DNA of 64,000 bases from Poecilobothrus nobilitatus (Eukaryota > Arthropoda > Insecta > Diptera > Dolichopodidae). The number at the start of each line of letters is the position of its first letter. The stretch's first letter is position 1. Below the pieces are notes generated by a model. It had not been told where the DNA came from and ran no database searches. It saw nothing but the letters and a program-made list of their open reading frames with translations. The translations under genes and the position numbers were made by a program. Below are positions 21,004 to 33,756 of this stretch, piece by piece. The stretch lies in contig OX352772.1 in the NCBI GenBank assembly GCA_947095535.1, forward strand, positions 170,524,613 through 170,588,612, read 5' to 3'.

Positions 21004-23325
21004 AACTTCCGGTTGTCCGATTTGCTCCAAAAGCTTATCAATCCGAAATATCTACATCACAACCTTAAATATGAAATTTCAAAAAATTCCGCGCAGCCAT
21101 TTAGGCTAAACACGTTCCCATAGACATACCCATGCATACGCGCACCCAAATGCACACACATGCGCAACTACGCACACGCCCACACACAGACAGACAGCCT
21201 TCTACGCACCGCAGAAATGCATATTTGCCAAAATATTGGGTACAATTTTTTAGTATGAAAACAATACCTACCTTATATATATATAATTGTATGCGGTCGG
21301 TAAAAAATTAACCAAAGTTAATTGAATTTTAATATTGAGTGCATTGATCAATAAATAATCAATAATTAGCAATTAATTACCAATTCATTCATATTAACAG
21401 ATAAACAATTAATATTAATAATTAATAAATCTTAATATTAAGCATTAATCAACACAGATAACAAAAAATACTTTCAGTTTTCAATACAAAACAGTTTTTA
21501 ATTATCGAAAGTAATTGCAACTCAAAGTCAACTACAGGAAATGTAAACTCGATACTTAAATAATGCTTAATGTAATACTTAGACGCGATACTTAAACATG
21601 GCAAAATGAGGTCGAAAATTAATAAAATAAACAACAATCGTCAGATCGCAAAAAACGTGAATATATGAAAAGGACGGATATCTTTTGTTTGACCATTTGA
21701 CGTGTATTTCAGCCGCACGTTTGTAAACAAAAACAATGTTTGTTAATTTAAAAAATTAAAATTAGTAAAAATAAAAAAAAATTATAAATAGAAAAATAAA
21801 AATTAAAGCAAAAATATTAATAACAAAAAAAATAAAAAGACCAATTATAATAAAAAATTAATTATGCGTATATAAATTGTGTATATATTTTAAGTGTGCC
21901 TAAATTTATAATTCTAGTGTCGCCAGTGCTCGAAATTCGAGCAAATATCACCAAGCCCTCGACATTTGAACGGATTGAGTTTTCTTTTCCAGGGAAGGTG
22001 GAATCTTCAGCAGACACAAAGAAAATCTAACAAATTCAATATGAATCGCTGTAAAAAAAAGTGATCATAAAAAGCAATTGAACTTGCATACATAATTAAA
22101 GTTTACCATTAAAAAAATTAAAATTATTCACATAAATAATTATTTGTTTTTGAAAAACAATTAAACATATTTTGTCATTTATTAAAAATATTAAAATGTT
22201 TATATTAGATTTTTAAAAATATTTTATGACATCAATAATATAAATGTAATGTTTTTTCGAGTTTTTTATTATACATACCTTTCGGTCTCGCTTCAATTTA
22301 AAAATTGTGTAACCACAATACTTACATACGTCTTATTATGTCTACCTACCTAATTTAAAATAAAAAACCCAAAGAAACAATATTTAAATTTATTTTATAG
22401 ATACATAATATTTAATATGTACATAGAAAATTAGAAAAAAAAAATAAAAACAAAATCAGATATGATTTCAACTTCTTTTCTTCCGTTCTTTTCTTATACA
22501 TACCACCCGCATCAAATTTTTATTTTAAAAACACACATATAGAGTAAGTAAGGAGGTTGAATGAGTTCACGTGAAAACGTTTTTAGTCGTTCTTTCTAGG
22601 CTACATCAAAGGTCAATAGGCCAATGAATATTGAATTGAATTGCCTGTATAATGATTTTATTATAATATGTATGCATTTTTTTTTTACAAAACGAACAGA
22701 AAAAGAATAAACAACGAAGTAATACCATCATAGTATAGTAAGATCACTTTATTTAATAATTTCAAATTGGGATGTTGAGAAAAAAAGTCGAAAACAAAGA
22801 GAGAGAGAGAGACTGAATTCCGAGGCAAACTAAAATCATTTAAAAAAAATAAAAAAAATAAAAAATTTTTCTTTTCTTTCAATTGATTTTCATATGAGTC
22901 GGCTAATTTGTTGAACCCCAACCGCAAATGAATTGCATTTATATAAGTTTCAGTTAAAAAAAATTGAGCCTCAACCGAAAATGTTTTACCTGTTTTCACA
23001 TTAAATATCGCGAGAATATAACAAAAAAAAGTGGTTACCTGAAGAACAAGAAAAGCTTTTTTTTTGGCTGTTATTTCACTAAAATTGGTTTAATAGTTTT
23101 TTGCAAATTGGTACCTACCGAAAGTTTTGCATGGAGAAAATAAGCCGATTAATATATATAATAATAATATATTAAAATATCTTGACTAACAAAAAATTAA
23201 GTTAAGTTTTAAGCTAAAAACAAAAGTAAGTTAAGTTTATTAATGATAATATTAAAAAAAAAAAATGTATGAATTTAATTATAAGTTGTAAGAAGTAAAA
23301 AAAAAAAAATAGATTTAAAAGAATA
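21004..23325. other. AT-rich region without supported genes
   Basis: Contents: a CA-rich, GC-richer patch at about 21120-21200 ('cacacacatgcgcaactacg'), an (AT)n tract near 21280, a 'gctcgaaattcgagc' near-palindrome at about 21932, and A/T runs. A minus-strand ORF at 22685-22999 starts with a mildly protein-like stretch but runs into low-complexity Phe/Leu and is not supported as a gene. From 23157 on there are only A/T runs. Confidence 0.45.
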
Positions 23326-23329
23326 CAAA

Positions 23330-24385
23330 ACAAGTAAAAGTAACAGTAAGTCGATGTAACCGACTTATTTATACCCTACACCTAAAAAAATCAAATTAAA
23401 TTAAAAATCCATAAGTTATTTTAGTTAAGTATTTAATATAACTAAGCTAAAAAAATAAATGCTTTTACAACCTTTGTACAAAATTTCAGATTTCTATCTT
23501 TATTAAATTCGAAAATAAGCTTCTTAGGTCTTGGGAATTGTGTGAAGGCACGCGGACCACCACCCGAATTCATCTCAAATTTTAGAAACATCAACAGGGT
23601 AGAATATTCTTATATCAAATTTAAAGTTTATATATTTATTAATTTCGAAGATATGCTTGTTTGGTCTTGGGAGTTGTGTGGCAGATACCCGAACAACCAT
23701 TCTAATTCATCTTAAATTTTGGACGAATGAGGGATTCAGGAAACAACATCCTAGTACCAAATTTGAAGTTTCTATCTTTATTAATTTCGAAGATATGCTT
23801 GTTCGGTTTTGGGAGTCGTATGGGAGGTACCCGAACGACCACTCCAATTCATCTCAAATTTTAGGCAAATCGGGGATTTAAGAAGCAGCACCGTCGTATC
23901 AAATTTGAAGTTCCTATCTTTATTAATTTCGAAGATATACTTGTTCGGTTTTGGGAGTTGTATGGGAGGTACCCGAACAGCTCCTCCAATTCATCTCAAA
24001 TTTTCAACAAATAAGGGATTCGGGACACAACACCCTAGTACAAAATTTTAAGTTTCTACCTTTATTAATTTCGAAGATATGCGTATTCGGTTTTGGGAGT
24101 TGTATGGGAGGTACTCGAACGCATGGTTCGATTTCGCCCATTTACAATCCCCGCCTTACCTTAGTTATTGTTAACCTACAGTATAAATTTCATCAAGATA
24201 GCATCAGTATTTTTTGAGTTATCGTGCGTACGGACGGACGGACGGACGGACATCGCTAAATCGACTCAGGCGGTGATCCTGATTCAGAATATATATACAT
24301 GTCTATACCTAACTCGCTTCCTTTTGGTGGTTACAAACACCATACCAAAGTTAATATATCCTATACTTAATGTGTAGGGTATAAT
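23330..24385 (+). repeat. Fly interspersed repeat with four internal monomers of about 150 bp
   Basis: It starts 'acaagtaaaagtaacagtaa', then 'gtcgatgtaaccgac' and 'ataccctacacct'. It ends 'aatgtgtagggtataataat', so the termini carry the inverted words ACCCTACAC and GTGTAGGGT. Between 23490 and 24120 a monomer is repeated in tandem; landmarks are 'attaatttcgaagatatgct', 'ggttttgggagttgtatggg' and 'caattcatctcaaatttt'. The 3' part has 'cggacggacggacggacat' and 'taactcgcttccttttgg'. Inverse copies of both ends flank 48895 and 48965. Small ORFs here are products of the repeat. Non-coding, family unnamed. Confidence 0.75.
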
Positions 24386-24739
24386 AATGTATATATATCA
24401 ATAATTTATTAAAATATTTAAAATTGTTGGAATATAAAATAAAATAATAAAATCAAAATATAAAGAACGATTTTGTATTTTTATTTAAGTGGAAAGGAAC
24501 CATTAAAGAAAAAACAATATTCAACAAATATTTATTGTATTGGATAAGCGACGGCCGTGACAGAAATAGCAAAATTAAGTAAACTAAAATAAAAAAAAAA
24601 TAAAAAAAATAGGAGAAAAAAGTGCACTTATCTTATTTACGATTCCAGATCCGAGATTATAATACACACAAAAAGAATTAAAATTCCGATTATGAATATA
24701 CCCAAATTAAAAAAATAAAAAATTAAATTTTATTAAAAA

Positions 24740-25090
24740 TTCTAAAAAGAGGATCTTTCTCTTCGAGTGTCAGACTATGATGTTTCAGCTTATTTTTAAA
24801 ATTATTTACTAAAATGTGATCTAGACAACTTTTTGAAAAGAGCGTGTTACAGAATCATCTCAGAAAAGGTGACCATTTGCTTCTACTATTCTTTTGTATT
24901 TTTGAAAGTTTTATCAATTTTATTTCTGATATCAAAATTAATATCATCAACAATTATTAGTACTATTTTTTGATCTTTCTAATCTCTTTTCCAAGAACAA
25001 GTATGTCAACTAGGTAAGTATTTTTATTTCGCGGTCTGTAAATCACAATGATGTTATATATTTTATTTTTCAATTTTAGTGAAATGTTAA
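24740..25090 (-). pseudogene. Endonuclease fragment of a CR1-group LINE, inverted
   Basis: Minus-strand frames read 'IYNIIVIYRPRNKN' (the YRP block), then after a frame change 'IIVDDINFDIRN' (the GDxN block with Gly replaced), then 'SKSCLDHILVNNFKN' (the block before the final DH). This is the middle and end of an endonuclease domain. The N-terminal part of such a domain lies next to it on the plus strand (25208-25310), so the two pieces face apart. 24386-24740 shows nothing else. Confidence 0.65.
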
Positions 25091-25194
25091 TTAGATTATT
25101 AAAATTATCAATTTTTTAGTCATAATATAATTAAACAATGTAGATGATTATAATCAAATTCTTAAAATAATTTAAACTTTAATTTTATTGAATT

Positions 25195-26640
25195 ACCAAA
25201 AATTACAATGATTCAAGAAACATGGTTCAATGAAGATCTGGTTCAGTTATATAAAGTTCCAAACTATAATGTAGTTCACTCATATAGAAAAGATTCTTAT
25301 GGAGGTTATTATATTTATATTATATATATCAAACTTAGTATATACTCGTATATCAAATTAACCTTCGGACCTTCGAAGTGGCAACACTTCATTATTTTTT
25401 AATTAAGAAAAAAAATGAAAATTTGTCTTTTCTTTTTCTAATTTTATATTTTTTTTAAATATTAAACTTAAACAAGGGCACATTTTTTAATTTTTTGTTT
25501 TTTTTTACCACTCCGAAGAATTGTTGTGATAAAATTAAATTTAAAATTTAAATTTTTTTATGGTTGCATTCCAATGGCGGCAAGATAAGTATTTTTCATT
25601 CTTCAATATTCAACATTCAATTTAATAAACAAAGTATACATTTTTTTTTTCTACTTTAACACAACAAATAAAGGAAAAAACTCATTACAATTTGATTTTA
25701 CTTTTCGAATTATATTAAATTTCTATAATTTTTAATTTTTCTGAATATTTATAATATAATTTTTAATTAAACATGTTCGGTTGGTTTTGTTTACATTAAT
25801 TTACATTTCTTTTTTTTTACTTCTTCTTAATACCACCTTATGGTAAACAAAATAAATATATATCAATATCTTCTGAACGTTGTTATAAACCATTTGCTCA
25901 CTCAAAGCAAAATATTAATATTAATAATAATTTTTTATTGTATAGTGTTGTCAAGCTCTGGTTACTTAAATCGTACACTTTTACTTTTGATTTTAATTTT
26001 AATTTTAAATAAATTTTAATTTTGTTTTAATTTTATTTTAATTTAAATTTTTAGATTTAATTTAATTTTAATTCAGATTTTGATCTTGATTAATTTTAAA
26101 ATTGACTTTTAATTATCATTTTGATTTAATTACAATTTCAACTCTGATTTTGATTTGATTTTGAATTTAATTTTGTTTACATTAATTATTCGTTTTATAT
26201 TAATTGTTTTCTAACAGAATCACCAATCTTTGTGTTAGTTTCTGTAGCATTGGCGGTTTGCAACCAAATTTCCATGCCGTCGACTGCTATCTTAGTTCAA
26301 TCAAACCAGCAATCTTATCCCTGTATGAAATACAAGTCAGTAGCCACAATGATAACTTTAATGTTACCGGCTATTCACTTATTTCACACAAATCAATCAA
26401 ACGAGATCAATGAAATTTTTAGACGCATCTCCAGAAACTGAAATTGTTCTGCCTAGAGATTTTAACATAAATAACAGGGACTGGCTGGCTCTTTTCTCTA
26501 GCAACACTTCCCTGAGTCAATTGGAAAACAAGTTCAACTGTTCTCCTCACTGTTCCAGCTATCTCAAATTGTTAAAAATCCCATTAGGATCACCTACTAG
26601 AAAATTTTCCTTACAAATTATGCTTATAATACTAAAGCTA
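25195..26640 (+). repeat. Composite block, partial copy (first of four)
   Basis: It begins with an endonuclease N-terminus, 'MIQETWFNEDLVQLYKVPNY' (25208-25310), that ends abruptly at 'SYGGYY'. Landmarks 'aaaggaaaaaactcatta', 'tattgtatagtgttgtcaag' and a pyrimidine/AT stretch of 'attttaattttaatt' follow, then a family A endonuclease. The same order occurs from 28800, 42950 and 51500. It is a duplicated composite rather than one element. Confidence 0.75.
26204..26640 (+). pseudogene. Family A endonuclease fragment in the first block
   Basis: Frames read 'IGGLQPNFHAVDCYLSSIKP', 'LYEIQVSSHNDNFNVTGYSL' and 'ETEIVLPRDFNINNRDWLAL' (the GDFN block, with Gly replaced by Arg). It matches the copies at 44060 and 52380 but ends at about 26600. 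Stops and frame changes are present. 26650-26900 holds only AT-rich sequence. Confidence 0.75.
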
Positions 26641-26899
26641 AATATATAATAATAATGGTTATATAATAAAATAGAACAATCTTAAGAATAAAATTCATTA
26701 ACAAGAATCAGAAAGAAAAATATTAATTATCAAAAAAGTTACAAACTAAGTTTAAGAATATAAAATTTAAATTATCTAATTTAAAATGAAAATAAAAATG
26801 CACAGGAATAGTTTAATGCAACCAATAATATGATAAATTTGAAGTAAAATTTCGTGGTTAGAAAATTAATCAAATTGAAAGATGATGATTAGTTAGGAG

Positions 26900-27170
26900 A
26901 ATTGTATGGTATCAAAAAATGCGTTGATTTTCCTCCTAAAAACATTCTGCTAAAATTGAAAGCAACTGCAGCAATTTATTATTAAATAAATGCTGAGAAT
27001 TTGCTATTGGTTCAAAGAGGCCATAGTTAGTTCTATGACTTTGAGGACACAAAAATTTTAAGCTTGAAAACTGCAATATATCATGAATATATCTCGTATT
27101 AAAAATACCAATAATAGAAAGACAGTTAACTCTTGCAGTTAAAACATCATTAGAAACATAACAGAAGCAA
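26900..27170 (-). pseudogene. C-terminal fragment of a LINE ORF2, minus strand
   Basis: The minus strand reads 'TARVNCLSIIGIFNTRYIHD' and 'SHRTNYGLFEPIANSQHLF'. The RTNYG-x-x-EPI word is typical of the region after the reverse transcriptase of CR1/Jockey-group ORF2 proteins. No catalytic motif is included. 27171-27550 may carry further remnants (a minus-strand ORF at 27346-27609), but I recognise nothing there. Confidence 0.6.
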
Positions 27171-27959
27171 TATTCCGGCTGCTCTTAAGAGTAAATAACT
27201 TAATGAGTTGACATTTAGGTAGATAACCAGTAACATGAGGTTGCCAGTCGAATCTTTTTGGTGTCCGCGGACCTCCTCATATGAAATTTAAATTAGACCG
27301 GCTGACTTTTCTGGATCCAAATTCTGAAGGGATTTTAGAACTGTACTATTCCAAAAAAAGTTTTATCAAAGAAACAGTTAATAACGCAGAGAATGCATGG
27401 TCTCTGTATTGACAGGAACCGTGATGAGGTGGAGGTAAAATACTTACCAAATATAACTCTCCTATACCAGTTTCTGATCGCTGTGTAGCTCCCGGTTTTA
27501 GCCACAGTCCTATCAATCTTGTAGGTTTAAAAAGCTTCTTTCTTTTTAAATGATGTATTTGCACAAATGCGATTAAACCAGGATTTGGGTGACCTTTTAA
27601 TATAGACAAGTATGTAGGTTTGCGTCCCTAAAAGAATTATTTCACAAATCACAAAGTCAATACTTCTGCTGCTAAAGCACTAACACCAATCAAAAGTTTT
27701 AAAAACTTCTTTTAAACTTTCCCATTAAGTATGGAAATGCTGTACCGGCTTTTTTGTGGTAGGTCTTTGAGTGGTCTGAGTACTCTGGTATTATTGAATT
27801 TTCTCTGGTATTACTGAATGCTCTGGTATCTCGAAGCATGTATTATTCAAGCAGTGAGCAGAACAACCAAGAGAAAAGCTCATTGAGAGATTATATTTCT
27901 GAAAATTGACTACACAACGACTGACTACGAAAAAGGTATAGAAGATGACCAATCTGTTC

Positions 27960-28225
27960 TTCACCATCTTGAAATCTATTTTGAATAAGTTGAGTAATAT
28001 AATACAATAAAGCGAAAAGCTCAACTTGTTTTCTAATAAAGTTTTGGCTGAGGGAATGCCCGCTGAAGTAGTAAGTCAGTTTATATTATGGATATTGAAA
28101 TCACTAGCAACAATAATTTAAGATTCTGGGTTTAATTCCAAAATTGCATTAATCAGCTAGCTGATGAAATTTTCATTCTCTGAAAAAGATGCAGGTTCAC
28201 AAGAGTTTGGAGGTCTGTACAAATA
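27960..28225 (-). pseudogene. Endonuclease fragment, inverted within the composite block
   Basis: The minus-strand frame reads 'VIGYLYRPPNSCEPASFS', a stop, 'LINAILELNPES', a stop, and 'IIVASDFNIHNIN' (DFN block), then fades. It is an endonuclease middle segment close to family A. Just 40 bases on, the 3' tail of a LINE follows on the plus strand, giving the 5'-inverted layout expected from twin priming. The equivalent inverted piece recurs at about 42230-42440 and 50740-50900. Confidence 0.7.
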
Positions 28226-28261
28226 ACCAATGACACAAATTTTCTAATTTAATTTCATCTT

Positions 28262-28397
28262 AGAGAATTTCTGTTTGGGGTCAAAATTATTTAACCGATT
28301 ACACTTGAATATAAAAAATAGTCAGAATTTTAATACTTTTAAAGCTCAATTTAAGCAATTCCTGTTACCATCTGAAAACCTTATTGATATTATATAG
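28262..28397 (+). pseudogene. ORF2 C-terminal tail of a LINE
   Basis: It reads 'NRLHLNIKNSQNFNTFKAQF', then 'KQFLLPSENLIDII' and a stop, matching the usual final helix of CR1-group ORF2 ('nF..FK..lk..LL'). Copies recur near 42425-42505 and 50970-51080. It is followed by about 300 bases of conserved 3' UTR-like sequence. Confidence 0.6.
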
Positions 28398-29529
28398 ATT
28401 ACCTAAACATCTTTTATTTTTGTATTTTGCTTTGTTAATTAATAATTATTATTTATTATTGAATAGCTATGAAGTAAATAAACACATATGATACTGAAAT
28501 ATCATATGTATATTGTAAATTGTAAAAAAGAAATAATAGTAAGAAAGACATAATATATTATATTATGATAAGCATGTAAATATGTAAGTATGTTAATATT
28601 TTATGTTTTAATATTTCTACATTTTATTGCTATTTATATTAATCGCTCAATTGGAAGAAAACTGTAAAATTTAACATTTTTGAGATATATACTACAAAAT
28701 AATCTTCTAAGTGAGATTTTTCAAATGACAGAACCTCATGTAAAAATTCTTATTCTTTTTGAGAGTAACACACATAAATGTAACTAGGAATTTATTTTTA
28801 GATACAAGAAAAATTGTTTAGTGAAGATCTGGTTCAGTTATATAAAGTTTCAAACTATAATGTAGTTCAGTCATATAGAAAAGATTCTTATACAGGTTAT
28901 TATATGTATATTACATGACAATACTTCTTTATTTTTTAGTTATGAAAACAAATAAAAATTTGTCGTTTGTTTTTCAAATTTCATATTTTTTTTAAATATT
29001 AAACTTAAACAAGTGCACATTTTTTAATTTTTTGTTTTTTTGTCACTCTAAAGAGTTGTTGTGATAAAATTAAATTTTAATTCATTCTTTTTTTTATGGC
29101 TACACTCCAATGGCGGCAAGATAAGTATTTTTCTTTCTTCAATCTTCAAAATTTAATTTAATATACAACATATACATTTTTGCTTTTTTTATTAATTTTT
29201 TTTGCTTTTTTACACAACAAATAAAGGAAAAAACTCATTATAATTTGATTTTATTTTTCGTATTATATTAAATTTCTATAATTTTTAATTTTTCTGAATA
29301 TTTATATTATAATTTTGAATTAAACACGCTCGGTTGGATTTGTTTACATTAATTTACATTTCCTTTTTTGTTTTTACTTCTTCTTAATATCAACTTATGG
29401 TAAACAAAATATATATATACATGTCATATATATATACAGTTCAGTTTTGTGTTTGATTGGGGTAGCACATTATACTGTCCTTTGCCTTATTTGAATATTA
29501 ATAATTTAATTTATATACTAAAGTATTAA

Positions 29530-30660
29530 ATGCCTTGTTTGTGCAAAGGCAAAGTTGAAGGAATCATTTAAAAGTTTATTGTACAAATTGCAAAAACTAT
29601 TTTCATGCAAAATGCGTTAATTTATTAAAAAATGACGTAGACTATATGGTCTCTAATAATAAGGTGTATACATGTATGCACTGCATTTCTCTTAGAAGAA
29701 AATCATTAAACATTGGTGCAGTTGCAATAATTCCAAATACGACTGTTAACGAATGTACTCCTACATCTTCTAAAACAAGTACTACTGAGAAATGTGATAT
29801 ATTACACCTGCGCAGAACTACATCAACGTGAACGATCATATTAATGGAGATGAGCATGCTCTTAATAACACTTCAACTTTACTTGTACAAAGAGCATTAA
29901 ACAGTTCTTCAGAATCAATTACGGGGAAAGATAGCAAGACAAATACATGTAATAATACTATCTCTAACCAAATGATATTTAATGAGTTATCTAGTTTGAA
30001 AGCAATGGTGTCAAATTTTATGGCTGAAATCAACTCACTAAAAAAAGAGAAAGTGGCTTTGGAAGAAAAAATTAACTCATTAAGCAATAGAATTAACGTG
30101 CTTGAGCAAGGAAAAATGAAAAGATGCGTAGATATTATTGGTATTCGTGATGTGCAACAAAATAATGTGAAATCTAAAGTAATAACTTTAATCTCCAATG
30201 TATTGGGTGAGCAAATTCTTGAAGGGGAAATTGAAAGCTGCTTTGTCAAAAAAACAAAAGAGACTTTTGCTAAAGTTCTTTCTCTTAATTCAGCAAACAG
30301 TACAGCTCTGTCTGAGAATTCAGCTATTAATAATTTGTCTTCCTCAAATGGACTTAACAAAATAGCATTATTACAGTTAAATTCTCTTCGTTCAAAACAA
30401 AGGGAAAAATAATGAATAAAAAATATATGTTGAAGGGGAAATTGAATGCTGCAGCTTTTGGTGATCGAAGCATACCTATTTACATTAATGATAGTCTTAC
30501 TGAATCTATGCGTGAGTTGCTGAAAAAAACGAGAGAGGTTAAACAACAATTAAAATTTAAATATTTATGGGTGAGAAATTCAAATATTTTATTAAGAAAG
30601 AAAGAAGGAGATAGGATTATTAAAATAAAATCATTTGATGATCTTAAAGGTTTAAAATAA
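29530..30660 (+). pseudogene. Family B ORF1: PHD finger, coiled coil and C-terminal domain
   Basis: ATG 29530 gives 'MPCLCKGKVEG' and then a stop. In the -1 frame 'YCTNCKNYFHAKCVNL' and 'YTCMHC' complete a C4HC3 PHD-type zinc finger. From 29828 a long frame contains a heptad-like coiled coil, 'INSLKKEKVALEEKINSLSN', and an RRM-like region. After a shift at the TAATG of 30410-30414 the last part holds 'IPIYINDSLTESMRELLKK' and 'FKYLWVRNSNILLRKKEGD', a domain of the type shared by insect LINE ORF1s and baculovirus FP25K-like proteins. It likely binds element RNA. ORF2 starts 41 bases after the stop. Confidence 0.75.
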
Positions 30661-30701
30661 AAATTTTTGTAAAAATATTTAAAATTACATAAATAACTAT
30701 A

Positions 30702-33700
30702 ATGTCAAATAATGTAGTAAATTTTGTTGAACTTCCTTCTTTTCTTAATATTGAAATTCCTTCTTTAATTAATAATTTTAATCATAATAGCTTTAATGAT
30801 AATTTGAATTTTTTGAATTGTAGTCAAGATAATGCATTGAATAATTTTTGTGTTGTGCATCAAAATATCAGAAGTATGCGTAAGAATTTTGACTCTTTAT
30901 CATATAGCATATTTATCGTCTCTTTCTAAATTTCCTGAATTAATTGTTTTAAGCGAAATCTGGATTTATGATTATGAAAAGAATAATTTTGCTATAAATT
31001 CGGATTACAATTTTTTTGCTACATGTAATAACAATTATGCTTCTGGTGGTGTAGGTGTATTTGTAAAAAATGATTTGAAATGTAAAGTTGCATATGTTAA
31101 TTTATGTAGTGCGGATATTATAAATGTAGTATTTGATATTGGAAGAATGAAATTTTGTTGTGTTTGTGTATATAGATTGCATGAATGTAGTATAAACAAA
31201 TTTTTGTCTGAATTTTCTGAATATTTAGCTAATATTAAAATTAAGAATTGCGTAATACTAGTTGACTTGAATATTGATCTTTCAAGTACTTCTAATGATG
31301 TTGATGAATATAAATTATTAATGGCTTCTTGTGGTTTTCTTGTGTTTTCTCTCTTTAATTAATGAACCTACTCGTATAACTACTTTTACTAAGGCCTGTA
31401 TTGATCATATTTTCATTAGATCTCAGAAAAATTGTAATATTGAGTTTCAAAGTTTCGTTAACGATATTAGAATTACATATCATGTTATGACTGGTTTACG
31501 GTTTAGTCAATCATCTCCCAATTTGATTAAAAAGCAGATTAAATATTCTTGCGAACGTATAGATATAGGCAAATTAAAGGATTGTTTAAGTTTAGAGTTT
31601 TGGGTTGATGTTTATTCACTTAATGATCCTTTATTAGCTTTTGAAAAATTTATTCAAATTCTGCCACATCATATAAGTACTTATTCCACTAGTTCAGTTA
31701 GAGTAGCTAAAAAACAAGGTTTGAAACCCTGGATGACGCAAGATTTTCTTAATAAAATTAAAAGACGTAATAAATTAATGTTGGTAAAGAAAAAGCATTC
31801 TAATATAAATCGTTTGAATAAATACTATGATAAGTTATGTAAAGAAATCAAAATCGACGTTATAAGATGTAAAGATAACTTTTATGAACATAGATTTGAA
31901 TCCTGTAAAGGTAATACGAAAAAAGAATTGGAAATTGTGAATAATCTTTTAAATAAGGCTAAATGTAGTAAAGAGTATTTATTAGAAATTGATAACATCC
32001 TAATTTCTGACCCTGAAAAAGTAGTTAATCATTTTTATTATTTAATTACTAATATAAGGCAATTTAATTTTGAAGATTATTCTTCTAATATATTTAATAC
32101 AGTTGTTGCAAGTGAACCTTTTCAGACTGATAGTTTTTTTTATGAGCCAATTACTGCGTTTGAGTTACATTCTACAATTATGAAAATAAAATATTCCAAA
32201 TCGAGAACTTCGGATAGAATATCTAATAACGAATTGAAAAAAATTTCTTATTTTATAGTTGATGTTTTAGCTCATATTTTTAACAACTGTGTTTATACTG
32301 GTAAATTTCTTGAACTGTTAAAAATAACTACTATTATACCGTTACATAAAAAAGGTAGCTCGCGGGATTTGAATAATTATAGAGCCATTTCGTTATTATC
32401 TACCTTCTCAAAAATCTTTGAAAAAACAATCAAGAGTAGGATTCTTAAATTTTTATTTAAAACTAAATTTTTTAGTGATAATCAGTTTGGTTTTTTGAAA
32501 GTTAAATCTACTGAGGGTGCATTGTTAAAGTTCTGTGGTGAAATTTATGAGACCCTTAATAATAGTAAAATGCCCTCTGCATTATTTATTGATATCACTA
32601 AAGCATTTGACTTAGTTGATCACGATATTTTATTACGTAAATTGCACAATATTGGCTTTCGTGATTTTATGTATTTTTGGTTTCAGCCTTATTTATCAAA
32701 TAGGAAACAAAAAGTTAAAATTAATAACAACTTTAGTAGGGTCTTAGGTATTGACAGAGGTGTTCCGTAAGGTTCTGTTCTTGTACCTATACTTTTCATA
32801 ATTTATATTAATTCCCTATTTTTACAAAAATTTAAAGGTAATCTTACAGCTTTTGCAGATGACACAGTCTTTACTTATTCCTGTAGTAATCAAAATGAAT
32901 CAGTAGAAATTATTAAATCTGATATTGATTTATTAAGGTACTGGTTTCATAAACATAAATTAGCTATTAGTAGTAAAACTAAATTTATGAATTTTAGGTT
33001 ATATGGTTCTTCTGATGAAGGGTATGAATTTTATTATCATGATCCTAGTTGTGGTAAATATCCGCTAATTCCCATCTCTGAAGATGACGATTCCAATTGC
33101 TCATCCAATTGCTTCTGCATTGAAAAAGAGCTGAATTTAAATACCTTGGTGTTATTATTGATTCGAACTTTAACTGGTCTAAACATACTTCACATTTGAA
33201 AGAGTATTTTAATAAAATTATTAGACAACTATTCCAAGTCAGTTTGTACAGTTCAATGAAAGTTTCGTCTATGGTCTATTACGCCTTATTTCAATCGAAG
33301 CTTCAATATGGTATAGTATGTTGGAGTGGTACTCATAATAATAAGATTCTACAGCTTTTGAAATCACAAAAACATGCAATTAGATTAATTTGTAAAAAAG
33401 AGCGATTAACATCGTATGTTCCTTTGTTTAATGAATTAAAAATTCTTCCAATAAGAAATTTATTCTTTTATAAAACACTAAAAGTGTTTTATATTAAGTC
33501 TGATTACCTTGATTGTAGGCGCACTAATACCAACTATAATTTAAGAATTAACAATTACAACTTAGTTTCAGTACCACGTTTTAAAAAAGTCCATTTTTCA
33601 CATTTTTATAAAATAATTGCTCCTCGCATTTTTAGTAAACTTCCGACTTCTATAAAGAACTCTGGTAACTTATCAGTTTTTTTAAAATTAACTAAGATTT

Positions 33701-33756
33701 GGCTTTTAGAGAAAAGTTATGAAGAGATTGATAATTTGTTGAAGATTTTAGAGTAA
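30702..33756 (+). pseudogene. Family B ORF2: endonuclease and reverse transcriptase
   Basis: Endonuclease: 'VVHQNIRSMRKNFDSLS', a shift at about 30900, 'ELIVLSEIWIYDYE' (Glu), 'VYRLHECSI', 'ILVDLNIDLSS', a shift near 31345, and 'KACIDHIFIRS'. Reverse transcriptase: 'IPLHKKGSSRDLNNYRAISL', 'ALFIDITKAFDLVDHDIL' (motif A), 'GIDRGVP', a stop at 32768-32770 where Gln is usual, 'GSVLVPILFIIYIN' and 'AFADDTVFTY' (FADD, motif C). One more shift near 33135 precedes 'YLGVIIDSNFNWSKH' and a C-terminal domain ending 'SYEEIDNLLKILE'. Three frameshifts and one stop over about 3 kb mean it is dead but young. Confidence 0.88.

Larger units (their letters stand above)
27553..29425 (+). repeat. Composite block, second copy, left part
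   Basis: It starts 'gtatttgcacaaatgcgatt', a word that recurs at 50303, and runs through 'aaagtcaatacttctgctgc', 'actctggtattattgaattt', an inverted endonuclease piece, a LINE 3' tail, 'gaagatctggttcagttata' and 'aaaggaaaaaactcatta'. It is cut at about 29410-29430 by a family B element and resumes at 39766, as judged from the uninterrupted copies at 43540 and 52080. Confidence 0.8.

Noticed and set aside
22685..22999. 104-codon minus-strand ORF as a possible gene
   Set aside because: The first 40 residues look plausible, but the rest is Phe/Leu low-complexity. There is no family, no splice signal and no conserved neighbour.
27346..28024. Minus-strand ORFs of 87 and 77 codons as genes
   Set aside because: The second overlaps the inverted endonuclease fragment, which is better explained in other frames. 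The first has no recognisable feature.
29836..30549. 237-codon minus-strand ORF
   Set aside because: It is the complement of family B ORF1, which has a PHD finger, a coiled coil and a recognisable C-terminal domain.
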